Part shown: piece after piece, positions 23,383 to 33,120 of the stretch
Layout: every line of letters begins with the position of its first letter
Position numbering within the stretch: the stretch's first letter is position 1
NCBI RefSeq assembly: GCF_016888165.1
Contig: NZ_JACSWC010000437.1
Coordinates: 1-64,000 of the forward strand
Origin: Halomicronema sp. CCY15110
GTDB taxonomy: Bacteria; Cyanobacteriota; Cyanobacteriia; Phormidesmidales; Phormidesmidaceae
Reading direction: 5' to 3'
DNA length: 64,000 nt
The notes under the pieces: model-generated
The model's database searches: none
What the model was told of the DNA's origin: nothing
The model's input: only the letters and a program-made list of their open reading frames with translations
Made by a program: the position numbers and the translations under genes

Positions 23383-26190
23383 GTGAAACGCGCAAACATT
23401 CCTGACTTTGGTCGTCGCCCCCCGCTGTTTTTGTTCGTGGCGATCGCGATTCTCGTGCTCATTGCTTTGTCGGGGGCGATCGTCCACCTACTGACGGAGT
23501 CCTGGTGGTTTGATGCCGTTGGCTACGACAATGTATTTTGGACGCGCATTCGCTGGCAGGCCATCATTTGGGTCACTACCCTAGTTGGGTACGCCGCCTT
23601 TTTGTATGCCAACTATCGGCTGGCGCTATGGATTACGCGGGAGTCGCCCTGGCGCGTCTTAGAGCAGCGCAATTTGGACTCGCTGGCCGACTATTTGCCC
23701 AAATATTTAGCCGCACTGTTAATCGCGCTGCTGTCGTTTAATGCGGCCATGGGCGCGGCAGCCGCCTGGGACAGCATTCTCAAGTTTCTCAATCCCACTG
23801 ACTTCGATCGCCTCGACCCCCTCTTCCAACAAGACATTAGCTTCTACGTCTTTCGCCTGCCCATTTATGAGGGGTTGCAGGGGGCGATCGTGCAGCTGTT
23901 GATCTGGTCCATTTTGCTCGCCTTTGGCGTCTATGCCCTCAAGGGTGAAATTCGCCCCGAGCGCGGCTGGAAGTACTTCCTTACCGGGGAGGTCAAGGGG
24001 CATATGTGTGTGCTGCTGTCGGCATTGGCCATCGCTGTGGCCGCCGGCTTTTACTTCGGTCGTTACGATTTACTGTTCTCCGCTGACGGAGTGGTGTTTG
24101 GCGCCGGCTACACCGATTTCCATGCCCGGCTCCACGCCTACTGGACCATGGCCTTTGTGACCCTGGCGGTAGCCGCCCTCTTCATCATGTCCTTGTGGCG
24201 CAGCGGCTTCGTCTGGCCCACCGTGGGCATCGGACTGTACATGCTGACGCTCATCTTGGTCGGCGGACTATATCCCTGGTTTCAACAGCGGTTTTTAGTC
24301 GAGCCGAATGAACTCACCCGCGAGCGGCCCTACATCGAGCACAGCATTGCCTACACCCGCGAAGCCTATGCCCTTGACCAAGTGCAGAGCGAACCGTTTC
24401 CCGCTGAAGAAAACCTCGATCGCTCCGTACTCGACGACAACAGCCTCACCGTCGATAACATTCGCCTGTGGGACTATCGCCCCCTGCTGAGCACCTATCG
24501 CCAACTACAAGAAATTCGCCTGTATTACCGCTTTCAAGACGTTGACATCGATCGTTACACCCTCAACGGTGACTATCGCCAAGTGATGCTGTCGGCCCGC
24601 GAGTTGGACTATTCTGAAGCCCCGCCCGAAGCCCAAACCTGGGTCAACCAACGCCTCAAATTCACCCATGGCTACGGCATCGTGATGAGTCCGGTCAACC
24701 GGGTCACCCCCGACGGCTTACCTCAGCTGATGATTCAAAATGTGCCGCCGGTTTACACCGTTGATCTCGAAATTGATCAGCCCCGCATTTACTATGGCGA
24801 AGCCACCGATTCCTACGTGTTTACGGGTGCAACCACCGATGAGTTTGACTATCCCGAAGGCAATACCAACGCCCCCTATCGCTACACTGGCTTGGGCGGT
24901 GTGCCGTTGAACGACTTGGGCCGCCGGTTGGCGTTTGCCTACGACATGGGCAGCCTCAAGGTTTTAATCTCCAACTACATCACGGACGACTCGCGCATTC
25001 TCTACCACCGCGACGTTCTGGAACGTGCCCGCCAGGTGGCCCCCTTCTTGACATATGACAGCGACCCCTACATCGCCGTCATTGACGGGCGACTGAAGTG
25101 GATCATTGATGCCTATACGTCGAGCGATCGCTATCCCTACTCCGAACCGCTAAACCGCAGCAACGATATTGGCTCCCTGCTGAACAACGACACCTTGGAC
25201 ACCCTGGTTCGCAGCGGCAGCAACTACGTGCGCGATGCGGCCAAAGTCGTCATCGATGCCTACGACGGCTCCTTAGACTATTACGTCGTGGATGAGGCCG
25301 ACCCCATCCTCGGCACCTATCGACAAATTTTCCCCGACCTGTTTAAGTCGGCGGACGAGACGCCCGAAGCCATTTGGGAGCACTTCCGCTATCCCCAAGA
25401 CTTGTTTGCGCTGCAGGCCCAGATGTACCGCACCTACCACATGGCCGATCCCGAGGTGTTTTACAACCGCGAAGACATTTGGCGTTTCCCCACCCAGGTG
25501 TATGAGGGCGAGCAAGTGCGCATGGAGCCCTATTACCTGATCATGAAACTGCCGGGGGAAACCACTGAAGAATTCATCCAGATTCTGCCCTTTACCCCCA
25601 TCAACAAAGACAACATGGTGTCGTGGATGGCAGGGCGTTCCGATGGCGACAACTACGGCAAGCTACTGCTGTACGAGTTCCCGAAGCAGCAGTTAGTCTA
25701 TGGTCCCAGTCAAATCGAAGCTCGTATTGACCAAACGCCAGAGATTTCCCAACAGCTCACCCTCTGGAGTCAAGAAGGCTCGCGAGTGATTCGCGGCGAT
25801 CTGCTGGTGATTCCCATTGAGCAGTCGCTGCTCTACGTGGAGCCCGTTTATCTGCGGGCTGAGCAGGGCGAACTGCCGGAACTGCGCCGCGTCATTGTGG
25901 CCCACGACAATGACATCGTGATGCGCGAAACTCTGGATGAAGCCCTGATCGCGATTTTTGGCGAAAGCGCGGCGGTGCCGGTGGAGACACCTGAGCCCCC
26001 AGCGGATGACGGGGAAACTGCCACCGCCAATCCGCCGACCTTGCCAATTGCTCAAGCCGATCGCATTCAAGATGCGTTGAATGCCTACGAAGCGGGACGG
26101 CAAGCCCTGCAAGAAGGCGACTGGGAAGCCTATGGTCAAGCCCAGCAGGAACTAGAGAGCATCCTCAATGAGCTGAGCAGGAGTAACTAA
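23383..26190 (+). CDS. UPF0182 family membrane protein
   Basis: A 935-residue protein with about seven transmembrane helices in the first 310 residues and a large exported domain (about 320-850). UPF0182 hallmarks include NRLYRLA-type membrane loops (FLYANYRLALW), WWFDAVGY near the start, RQIFPDLFK, HFRYPQDLFALQAQMYRTYH and the EPYYLIMKLPGE segment. The acidic C-terminus (VPVETPEPPADDG) ends in a helical segment. The family is widespread, with no settled function. The start is the GTG at 23383. It follows the lipase gene closely. Confidence 0.88.
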   Translation: MKRANIPDFGRRPPLFLFVAIAILVLIALSGAIVHLLTESWWFDAVGYDNVFWTRIRWQAIIWVTTLVGYAAFLYANYRLALWITRESPWRVLEQRNLDSLADYLPKYLAALLIALLSFNAAMGAAAAWDSILKFLNPTDFDRLDPLFQQDISFYVFRLPIYEGLQGAIVQLLIWSILLAFGVYALKGEIRPERGWKYFLTGEVKGHMCVLLSALAIAVAAGFYFGRYDLLFSADGVVFGAGYTDFHARLHAYWTMAFVTLAVAALFIMSLWRSGFVWPTVGIGLYMLTLILVGGLYPWFQQRFLVEPNELTRERPYIEHSIAYTREAYALDQVQSEPFPAEENLDRSVLDDNSLTVDNIRLWDYRPLLSTYRQLQEIRLYYRFQDVDIDRYTLNGDYRQVMLSARELDYSEAPPEAQTWVNQRLKFTHGYGIVMSPVNRVTPDGLPQLMIQNVPPVYTVDLEIDQPRIYYGEATDSYVFTGATTDEFDYPEGNTNAPYRYTGLGGVPLNDLGRRLAFAYDMGSLKVLISNYITDDSRILYHRDVLERARQVAPFLTYDSDPYIAVIDGRLKWIIDAYTSSDRYPYSEPLNRSNDIGSLLNNDTLDTLVRSGSNYVRDAAKVVIDAYDGSLDYYVVDEADPILGTYRQIFPDLFKSADETPEAIWEHFRYPQDLFALQAQMYRTYHMADPEVFYNREDIWRFPTQVYEGEQVRMEPYYLIMKLPGETTEEFIQILPFTPINKDNMVSWMAGRSDGDNYGKLLLYEFPKQQLVYGPSQIEARIDQTPEISQQLTLWSQEGSRVIRGDLLVIPIEQSLLYVEPVYLRAEQGELPELRRVIVAHDNDIVMRETLDEALIAIFGESAAVPVETPEPPADDGETATANPPTLPIAQADRIQDALNAYEAGRQALQEGDWEAYGQAQQELESILNELSRSN

Positions 26191-26254
26191 ACGACACTGC
26201 CCCCCGGTAGGCGATCGGGTATCTGTTTGACATTCCGTAGACTTCCCCGCTGTT

Positions 26255-26945
26255 GCCACCCAAGCTAATATGCCGGAGAGCTTGCCCCTGGTACATCTCG
26301 GCGATCACGAAGCGGATGTCTTCGAACTGTTTGGTGCACCGCCGTGCGCCCGCGAGCGAGCTACTGATTCGGGCCGAACACAATCGTCAAGTGCAGCACG
26401 AATTGGCCATCCCCTGCCGACGATTGCACCAGCGCCCGTGATCGGGCAGACGACCTTAGAATGGGCACGCAACCCGCAGCACCCGGCCAGGGCAAACCCC
26501 GATTCATTAGCTGTTCTTGCCCACCTTGCCCACTGCCACCTTTGAGCAGATCTGGCAATGCGTCGTCTGGTAAGGCGATCGCTGATGGATTGTAGGCGTA
26601 GCCCTTCAAAAGGTAGGCTTCCACCTCACCTTGAAGAGCGGCTGTCGCTTTGAGGACTTATAACTACTAAAGTTGCGAGCACCTGCTCAAGGCGTTGATC
26701 ACCAACAACATCATGGTTTTGGCGGTTGATGTGGCCGCACAATTAAGCCCGAGTGCAGCCCGAGGTAGCTGCCACTGCGGCAAGCACTGCGGTGGATTGA
26801 CCCACTGGGCGGTTTCCGGGCGCGCCAAGGCGATGGGGAGCGGGCCTAGAAAACATGATGGAGCTTCACGCCCTCTTGAAGGCGCACAATTCGCTTCTAA
26901 AGCCTATGCTCCAGGCATTCCAAGGACTTACGCCCCATGGATAGC
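26255..26945 (+). pseudogene. Decayed IS4-like transposase remnant
   Basis: Three frames together preserve pieces of an IS4/Tn5-type transposase C-terminal half. In order: LVHLGDHEADVFELF (26288 onward, the DREADIYELF element), a frameshift to ELLIRAEHNRQVQHELA (26360 onward), then FHLTLKSGCRFEDL (about 26617-26660, the YREK-region LKSGC box), LLKALITNNIMVLAV (26687 onward), and a LGGFxG-like tail near 26800 with LENMMELHALL. Stops and frameshifts separate them, the N-terminal half with its first catalytic Asp is missing, and no terminal repeats are obvious. An intact relative elsewhere in the genome is possible. Confidence 0.72.
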
Positions 26946-27023
26946 ACCCAGTGGGGTGAGAGTTGGATTCTGAGTTGGCCAAGGCGCAATCAATCACCGC
27001 AGACCAGCCGCCGATTGCCTCCT

Positions 27024-27458
27024 CTACTTGCTTTCAGAGCGGGAATAATCATCTTGGAAGCGAACGATATCGTCTTCGCCCAAATACTCACCGTTCTGCA
27101 CCTCGATTAAAATCAGCGGAATTACGCCGGAATTTTCTAGGCGATGAGACGTGCAAGGGGGAACATAGGTCGATTGATTCGTGCTGAGGAGTGTTTCTTT
27201 CTCGCCGCAAGTCACCTTAGCGGTACCAGAAACCACGATCCAGTGTTCGCTGCGGTGATGGTGCATTTGTAAGCTTAGACGATGGCCTGGCTTGACCTCA
27301 ATCCGCTTAATTTTGTAGCCTCGGCCCTCTTCCAAAACGGTAAAAGAACCCCATGGCCGCAATTCCGTCGCCGCAATCCCTTCTGGGACGGCTAAAGACT
27401 GCATCGACAGACCATTCTTAGACTCAGCTAACTCTTGTGTTTTGGGCACGATAACCAA
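27024..27458 (-). CDS. Stand-alone mannose-6-phosphate isomerase (type II) cupin
   Basis: A 144-residue cupin matching the C-terminal isomerase domain of bifunctional ManC/AlgA enzymes: RPWGSFTVLEEGRGYKIKRI, metal-binding QMHHHRSEHWIVVSGTA, then PPCTSHRLENSG and EVQNGEYLGEDDIVRF. The HxH/E/H metal site is complete. It interconverts fructose-6-P and mannose-6-P, feeding GDP-mannose for the window's gmd-type glycan pathway. The guanylyltransferase half is absent, so a separate enzyme must supply that step. It stands alone next to the transposase relic. The start ATG is at 27458. Confidence 0.85.
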   Translation of the reverse strand: MVIVPKTQELAESKNGLSMQSLAVPEGIAATELRPWGSFTVLEEGRGYKIKRIEVKPGHRLSLQMHHHRSEHWIVVSGTAKVTCGEKETLLSTNQSTYVPPCTSHRLENSGVIPLILIEVQNGEYLGEDDIVRFQDDYSRSESK

Positions 27459-28196
27459 CCCTCCAGTTGCAAATGTGAAATTTTAACGACGGCTGTTCCA
27501 ACACTCATCCCCAGCAGTAGTTGCAGAGTTCCCAGCCAGTACGGCGAGTCACCATAACTGCACCTTTGCTCAATACTCAAATGAAACCAAAAGACTGTGT
27601 GTGGACATTGGCAACAGCTTAGCCCTGACCTTTGCAAATCGTCTTAGCATGCACATTGCTATACAAAAACTTTAAGTTGAAGCCGCGAAAAATAAGCCGA
27701 CTTCAAAATCTTCTCAGCCTAATCGACATATTCTCAGACTGCTCGCCCCCAAACCTCATCCAGATGCCATCGGTTAACCTCACCGCCTGTGGCTCCGGGT
27801 CTCGTCTGGGGGGCGACCGGTCTTAAGAACTGAGAAGAATGACATGGAGAAGCGGTTTCGCGCGACTTGGGGCCCCTCGTCATGCCATTGATGTCATGGT
27901 GCCGAGATGAATTGACCCTGAGCGTTACGGGCGTTACTGACGGGGCCGAGTATTCGCTAAAGCATGTCAATAAATGCATAGTGTGAAAATTTACTGCAAA
28001 TTGCGGGGCAAATCGTGGCGAGCCGTTAGCTTTCAAGCTGTAGACGAACGGCCTGACTGCACTGGCGATTTTTCCCTGGGGCAATTTAGCGGTTTTACGG
28101 TTTTCATCTCACCGTCAAGTGGTTCTGTGTCGTACCTTAGATGTGGAATGCGCATGCGCATCCAAATACATATTTGAGCCTTTGTGGCTTGTCATC
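27459..28196. other. Long gene-less stretch
   Basis: About 740 bases between the divergent PMI cupin and PIN/TRAM genes. Overlapping frames on both strands have no recognisable motif. The sequence just before 28197 (AT-rich near 27960-28000) probably bears the promoter of the PIN/TRAM gene. I see no RNA gene. Confidence 0.5.
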
Positions 28197-29279
28197 ATGC
28201 TAGATGCTCTCATTGTACTTTCATTCATTATTGCTGGAGCTGGAATCGGCTTCTATGCTCCGGAACTGTTGCCCGCAGGTGTGCTGAGTGAAGTCAGTAG
28301 CTTGGAAGGGTTGAGTTCTGTCACCGCCGGGTTTGGGGCGTTATTTGGCACCGGCCTGGGCTTGGTCATGCAGACCAGCTATCGACGACTGGAAACGCAA
28401 GTGCGGGAACTGCCGCCCGAGCGGTTGCTCAGTCGGGCCGTTGGCCTGGTCATTGGTCTACTCATTGCTAATCTGATGCTAGCTCCGCTGTTTTTGCTGC
28501 CGATCCCCAGCGAGTTTGGTTTCATTAAGCCGTTGCTGGCGGTCATGGGCAGCGTCATTTTTGCGGTTTCGGGCATGAACTTGGCTGATACTCACGGGCG
28601 ATCGCTGCTCCGCCTCGTGAGCCCTGGCTCGATGGAATCCACCCTGGTGGCAGAAGGCACCCTGAAGCCGTCTAAAACCAAGCTGCTGGATACGAGTTGC
28701 ATTATTGACGGGCGCATAGAAGGATTGCTGGAAACCAGTTTTTTGGAGGGGCAAATTCTCGTGCCCCAGTTTGTTTTGCAGGAATTGCAGCAGGTGGCTG
28801 ACGCCTCCAACGACCAAAAGCGGGTACGGGGACGACGCGGACTGGATGTGCTGAATCGCATTCGTGAAACCTACGCTAGTCGGGTGGTGATTTCGAGCAT
28901 CGATTATGAGGAGATTCCGACGGTGGATGCCAAGTTGGTGCGACTGGCGCAAGAACTCAATGCCAGGCTGTTGACGAATGACTTTAATCTCAATAAGGTC
29001 GCCAGCTTTCAAGAAGTGGAAGTCCTGAATATCAACGATTTGGCCCAGGCGATTCGGCCTAACTATTTACCGGGAGATGACATGGGCCTGCGCATTTTGA
29101 AGCAAGGCAAGGAACCGCAGCAGGGGGTGGGGTATTTGAATGACGGCACCATGGTGGTGGTGGAAGAGGGGCGCGACTTTATCGGGGATGAAATTGACGT
29201 GGTCGTGACGGGTGCCCTGCAAACCTCCGCTGGCCGCATGATCTTTGCCCGTCCGAAAGATTCGGTGTTGGCTTCCTAG
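28197..29279 (+). CDS. PIN/TRAM domain membrane protein (YacL-like)
   Basis: A 360-residue protein. Up to four membrane helices come first (about 2-125: IVLSFIIAGAGIGFYAP, then GLVIGLLIANLMLAPLFLL). The PIN domain follows with LLDTSCIIDGRIEGLLE (catalytic Asp), a conserved VLQELQQVAD acidic position and LTNDFNLNKVA. The C-terminal TRAM domain has GVGYLNDGTMVVVEEG. PIN domains are metal-dependent RNases; the membrane-anchored PIN/TRAM type is universal in cyanobacteria and Gram-positives with an unsettled role. I start at the ATG 28197 because the upstream extension (from 28119) has no homology. The CPBP gene begins 6 nt after it. Confidence 0.88.
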   Translation: MLDALIVLSFIIAGAGIGFYAPELLPAGVLSEVSSLEGLSSVTAGFGALFGTGLGLVMQTSYRRLETQVRELPPERLLSRAVGLVIGLLIANLMLAPLFLLPIPSEFGFIKPLLAVMGSVIFAVSGMNLADTHGRSLLRLVSPGSMESTLVAEGTLKPSKTKLLDTSCIIDGRIEGLLETSFLEGQILVPQFVLQELQQVADASNDQKRVRGRRGLDVLNRIRETYASRVVISSIDYEEIPTVDAKLVRLAQELNARLLTNDFNLNKVASFQEVEVLNINDLAQAIRPNYLPGDDMGLRILKQGKEPQQGVGYLNDGTMVVVEEGRDFIGDEIDVVVTGALQTSAGRMIFARPKDSVLAS

Positions 29280-29285
29280 TGCACG

Positions 29286-30128
29286 ATGGAATCATTGCCC
29301 CGCATTGTTGCCAACATTGTTGTGTTCTTGCTTGGTTGGCTGGGGGCCTGGAGTTTACTGGCGATTCCCCTGAGTCAAAAATTTGGGTGGCGACCGTTTC
29401 AGCCGACGCCACCTGAGCAAAAGTTGACATTGCTGTTGCCGCTGTATGCCCTGGCTCCAGTAGCGATCGCGATCGCCAATCGCCTCCTGCACCAAACTTG
29501 GGCGGATCAGGGACTGGCGGGCGGGTGGCATTCGGTGTGGGCCTTTGGACTGGGCTGGGGAGTGGCGATCGCCGGACTGGTTTTGGTGTTGCTGGTAAAG
29601 CGCTTGGGCGGTTTCATCACGCTGCCCGCTGCCGATGATGAAACTAGCCAGAGCAGTGCGCCGATGGGTCACTGGCTGCCCAGTTTAGGGCTGCTGGCGC
29701 TGGGCATCGTCATTGGCGGCAGCGAAGAATTGATTTTCCGTGGTTGGTTGCAAACCCAGCTTGCACTCGCGCTTTCACCCTGGGGAGCAGCGATTATCGC
29801 GAGTGCCCTGTTTGCGCTGGCGCATCTGGTTTGGGATGGTCGCGATGGTGTATGGCAGCAGCCGGGACTCTGGCTGCTGGGCCTGGTGTTGGTGGGTGCC
29901 CGCTGGGCCGACGGCGGCGCGATCGCGATCGCCTGGGGCTTGCACGCTGGTTGGGTGACTGGTCTGGCCTATATAAGTGAGTTTGTCCGACCCGCCCCTG
30001 TGGCAGCGAAACCGACGTGGCTCACGGGTCGAGCAGCACAGCCCCTGACAGATATTTGGGATTGCTCACTGCTAATTTTGACGGCGGTTTTGGTTGGGTA
30101 CCTTGCTGGATTATTGCCCACTGTCTGA
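29286..30128 (+). CDS. CPBP family intramembrane glutamic protease
   Basis: A 280-residue polytopic membrane protein with about eight hydrophobic segments. The CPBP (CAAX/Rce1-like, ABI) signature is present: GGSEELIFRGWLQTQL with the adjacent Glu pair and an Arg, then a histidine motif FALAHLVWDG. Members cleave membrane-bound substrates or prenylated peptides. It begins 6 nt after the PIN/TRAM stop, so the two are one unit. It ends with an 18-base convergent overlap with cobL. Confidence 0.86.
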   Translation: MESLPRIVANIVVFLLGWLGAWSLLAIPLSQKFGWRPFQPTPPEQKLTLLLPLYALAPVAIAIANRLLHQTWADQGLAGGWHSVWAFGLGWGVAIAGLVLVLLVKRLGGFITLPAADDETSQSSAPMGHWLPSLGLLALGIVIGGSEELIFRGWLQTQLALALSPWGAAIIASALFALAHLVWDGRDGVWQQPGLWLLGLVLVGARWADGGAIAIAWGLHAGWVTGLAYISEFVRPAPVAAKPTWLTGRAAQPLTDIWDCSLLILTAVLVGYLAGLLPTV

Positions 30129-31355
30129 GCGTCGCAGTGTGGCTAGGATCACTGGGTTCAGGGGGTTCCAACGGGTGAAGGCACCCACTGCCACTGATCG
30201 GGCAATCGTGAGTTGCTGATAGGCCACCGTCCAGGGAGAATGGTCGCTTTGCCACTGGGCGAGTTCGGTCTGATTTTCGAGCGTCGCTAGGGCGACGACG
30301 ATGACGCCAGTATCCCCCAAGTGCTCGCTGCAATGGGTCAGAATTGCGGTTAGTTGGCCGTGACTGCCGCCGATGAAAACGCGATCGGGGTTGGGCAAGT
30401 CAGCCAATACTGTGGGCGCTTGTCCCGCCACGACTTGAATATTGGGCGTCTCAAATCGCGCAGCATTTTGCCGAATCAACTCTGCGCCCGCCGTCGTTCG
30501 CTCGATCGCCCACACCTGCGCCGTTGGCACTAGTCGCGCTAGTTCGACACTGACGCTGCCCGTGCCCGCCCCAATATCCCAAATGACTTGGTGGGTCTGG
30601 AGCGCCAACTCTGCCAGAATTTGGACACGCACTGCGCGTTTAGTCATGAGGCCGGGGCGATCGCGAAAGCTGAGAAACGCCGAGTCGGGAATGCCCAATA
30701 GCGGCACGGTGGCGAGCTGGGGTGGCGAATCGCAGCGCTGCAAAATCACCACGTTGAGGGCCCTCCATTCACCAGCGGGCACAGCCGCGATCGCCCACTG
30801 GCGCACCCGTTCATCCGCCCCGCCCAGATTCTCACAGACCCACATTTGGTAGGGGGTGGGGAGTCCGAGCGATCGCAACAAGTGAGCGATCGCGGTCGGC
30901 GTATTTTCCGGATCGGTCAATACGGCGATGGGTGATGCGCCCTTTTTAACTACGGCGGCCAAGCGGTCGAGCGATCTCCCGTGGGCGCTGATGATGGTGG
31001 CGTCTTGCCAGGGCAGTTTGGCACGGCTAAAGGCCAACTGCACCGAACTCACGTGAGGATGAAAGGTGATCAATTCCGGCGGGATGACCTGGAGGAGCTG
31101 CCGTCCCAGTCCAAAAAAGAGCGGATCGCCGGAGGTCAATACCACCACTAATGCGGGGGCGGGCTGGGTTACCTGCTGCCGTAACCGTTCGGGCAAGTTT
31201 GTTAGCGACCAGCGTTGAGCCGGGTGATCGGGAAAGTGCTGAAGCAGGCGATCGCTCCCCGCCAAGATTGCCGCTTGTTGGATCACATTAAGCGTGGTTG
31301 AAGATAGTCCCGCCGCCCCGTCGAGCCCGACTCCAATTACCTGAATGGGTGTCAT
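30111..31355 (-). CDS. cobL: Precorrin-6Y C5,15-methyltransferase (CobL/CbiET)
   Basis: A 414-residue fused enzyme of the aerobic cobalamin corrin pathway. The N-terminal CbiE half has the SAM/precorrin pattern IQVIGVGLDGAAGLS and LTSGDPLFFGLGRQL; the C-terminal CbiT half has the class I methyltransferase motif VIWDIGAGTGSVSVELA and VFIGGSHGQ. It adds methyl groups at C5 and C15 and removes the C12 carboxylate. I use the ATG at 31355, since it overlaps the cobH stop by the classic 4-nt ATGA and the longer frame upstream lacks homology. Convergent overlap with the CPBP gene at its end. Confidence 0.9.
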   Translation of the reverse strand: MTPIQVIGVGLDGAAGLSSTTLNVIQQAAILAGSDRLLQHFPDHPAQRWSLTNLPERLRQQVTQPAPALVVVLTSGDPLFFGLGRQLLQVIPPELITFHPHVSSVQLAFSRAKLPWQDATIISAHGRSLDRLAAVVKKGASPIAVLTDPENTPTAIAHLLRSLGLPTPYQMWVCENLGGADERVRQWAIAAVPAGEWRALNVVILQRCDSPPQLATVPLLGIPDSAFLSFRDRPGLMTKRAVRVQILAELALQTHQVIWDIGAGTGSVSVELARLVPTAQVWAIERTTAGAELIRQNAARFETPNIQVVAGQAPTVLADLPNPDRVFIGGSHGQLTAILTHCSEHLGDTGVIVVALATLENQTELAQWQSDHSPWTVAYQQLTIARSVAVGAFTRWNPLNPVILATLRRSDSGQ

Positions 31356-31975
31356 GGCAAGGCTTCCCAGGCGAGCACCAGCAGCGCATTGACGATCGCC
31401 GCTGCCACCGTCGAGCCGCCCTTGCGGCCCTCCACGCGGATTTGGGGCACGGCCAACTCCGCCAGCCGCGATTTCGCTTCTAGCACGCCGACAAACCCCA
31501 CCGGCACCCCGATAATCAGCGGCGGTTTCACGGGGGACTCTGCCACGCGATCGCACAGCGCTTGCAACGCCGTGGGCGCGTTACCGATCACATAAATCGC
31601 CTCGGGCCATTGTGCCCAAGCTTTGAGCAGCCCCGTTTCGGTGCGCGTCTTGCCTGGGTCAGCGGTAATCGCTAAGTCCACCGCTGTCCAGAGGGGATTT
31701 TTAAACGTTCGTTGCACCATGCCCTGGCAGCCCTGCCGCACCATGCCGACATCTACCACCATGGGGGTGCCAGCCTGGAGCGCTGCGATGCCAGCAGCGA
31801 TCGCCTCCGGAGAAATCTGCAACAGCTGCGCAAAATCAAAATCTGCCGTGGTGTGGATAATGCGGCGGAGAATGGCGTATTCTTCGGGAGCAAAGTCATG
31901 GGTGCCCAACTCACGATCGATGCGGGCAAAACTTTCCTGCAAAATGGGATGTTGCGGCAGCGGCGGCATCGTCAC
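31352..31975 (-). CDS. cobH: Precorrin-8X methylmutase
   Basis: A 207-residue enzyme that moves a methyl group from C11 to C12, giving hydrogenobyrinate. The catalytic His is H41 in RRIIHTTADFDF; VVDVGMVRQGC and PPLIIGVPVGFVGVLEAKSRL are also typical. The GTG at 31975 or the ATG at 31969 starts it. It is the first gene of a leftward pair with cobL. The rest of the cobalamin set is outside the window. Confidence 0.92.
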   Translation of the reverse strand: MTMPPLPQHPILQESFARIDRELGTHDFAPEEYAILRRIIHTTADFDFAQLLQISPEAIAAGIAALQAGTPMVVDVGMVRQGCQGMVQRTFKNPLWTAVDLAITADPGKTRTETGLLKAWAQWPEAIYVIGNAPTALQALCDRVAESPVKPPLIIGVPVGFVGVLEAKSRLAELAVPQIRVEGRKGGSTVAAAIVNALLVLAWEALP

Positions 31976-32036
31976 CCTGAGTAATGGGATTTAAGATTTT
32001 AGAACAGTTCGGCTTGGGACAGTATTCACACAGCCT

Positions 32037-33047
32037 ATGGCAGTCTATTACTTCTGGGGCGAGGACGACTTTCAAATGAACCAGGCGATCGCCCAACTGC
32101 GGCAGCGGGCGATCGATGACGCCTGGGCCAGCTTTAACTATGACAAAATCGGCAGCGACGCAGCCGAAGGCCCGACCGTGGCGCTGAATCAGGCCATGAC
32201 GCCCCCCTTTGGCACGGGCAAACGCTTCGTGTGGCTGGTGGATACGCCCCTGGGGCAGCGGTGCAGCGAAGCCCTGCGCTTGGAGTTTGAGCGGACTCTG
32301 CCCAAGCTGCCCGACACCAGCATCCTGCTACTGAGCAGTCAGCAAAAGCCTGACGGGCGCTCTAAGTTCACGAAGCTGCTGCAAAAACATGGTGAGATTC
32401 GGGAGTTTGGCACCATTCCCCCGTGGAAGAGCGACCAGATTGCCCGCCAGATTGAACAAACCGCCAAAGCGCAAGGACTCACCCTCACCCAAGACGCCGT
32501 GGATTTGCTGGTGGATGCGGTGGGCAACCAAACCCGCCAGCTCATGCTGGAGTTGGAAAAACTGTCGCTGTTTTGGGGCGATCGCGCTGACCCCATTGAT
32601 GCCGCTGCGGTGTCACAATTGGTCACCGTGAGCACCCAGAGCAGCCTGCAACTGGCCGCTGCCCTCCGCGAAGGCAACATTGATCGCGCCCTGAGCCTAC
32701 TCGCTGATCTGCTCAACCGGAACGAAGCCCCCCTGCGCATCGTCTCTACCCTAGTTGGACAATTTCGCACCTGGTTATGGGTCAAGCTCATGGCCGAAAG
32801 CGGGGAACGCAATCCACAAACCATCGCCAAAGCGGCGGAAATCGGCAACCCCAAACGGATTTATTTCCTGCAAAAAGAAGTGGCGGCGCTCTCGCTCGGC
32901 GGTTTGCAACAGGTGCTAGAACACCTGCTGGCCCTCGAAGCGGGGCTTAAAAGCGGCCAAGATGCCACTGCCCTTTTACAAATCAAGGTGGTCGAAATTG
33001 CCCAAATCTGTCAAAATCCTCGGCAGATTTCTGCGCGCGTGCGGTAG
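32037..33047 (+). CDS. holA: DNA polymerase III subunit delta
   Basis: A 336-residue clamp-loader subunit that opens the beta clamp. The fold signature is VYYFWGEDDFQMNQAI at the start, FGTGKRFVWLVDTP, LLSSQQKPDGRSKFTKLL, and C-terminal IRIVSTLVGQFRTWLWVKL-type helices; no functional Walker motifs are expected in delta. The start is the ATG at 32037, 61 bases from the divergent cobH start. It stands alone, transcribed away from cobH. Confidence 0.85.
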   Translation: MAVYYFWGEDDFQMNQAIAQLRQRAIDDAWASFNYDKIGSDAAEGPTVALNQAMTPPFGTGKRFVWLVDTPLGQRCSEALRLEFERTLPKLPDTSILLLSSQQKPDGRSKFTKLLQKHGEIREFGTIPPWKSDQIARQIEQTAKAQGLTLTQDAVDLLVDAVGNQTRQLMLELEKLSLFWGDRADPIDAAAVSQLVTVSTQSSLQLAAALREGNIDRALSLLADLLNRNEAPLRIVSTLVGQFRTWLWVKLMAESGERNPQTIAKAAEIGNPKRIYFLQKEVAALSLGGLQQVLEHLLALEAGLKSGQDATALLQIKVVEIAQICQNPRQISARVR

Positions 33048-33120
33048 TCTCCTAATTACAATGGGTAGCTGCACGAGCAATCGCTGTTCACACTGAAATA
33101 TTGGGATTGAGTCTCAGGCT

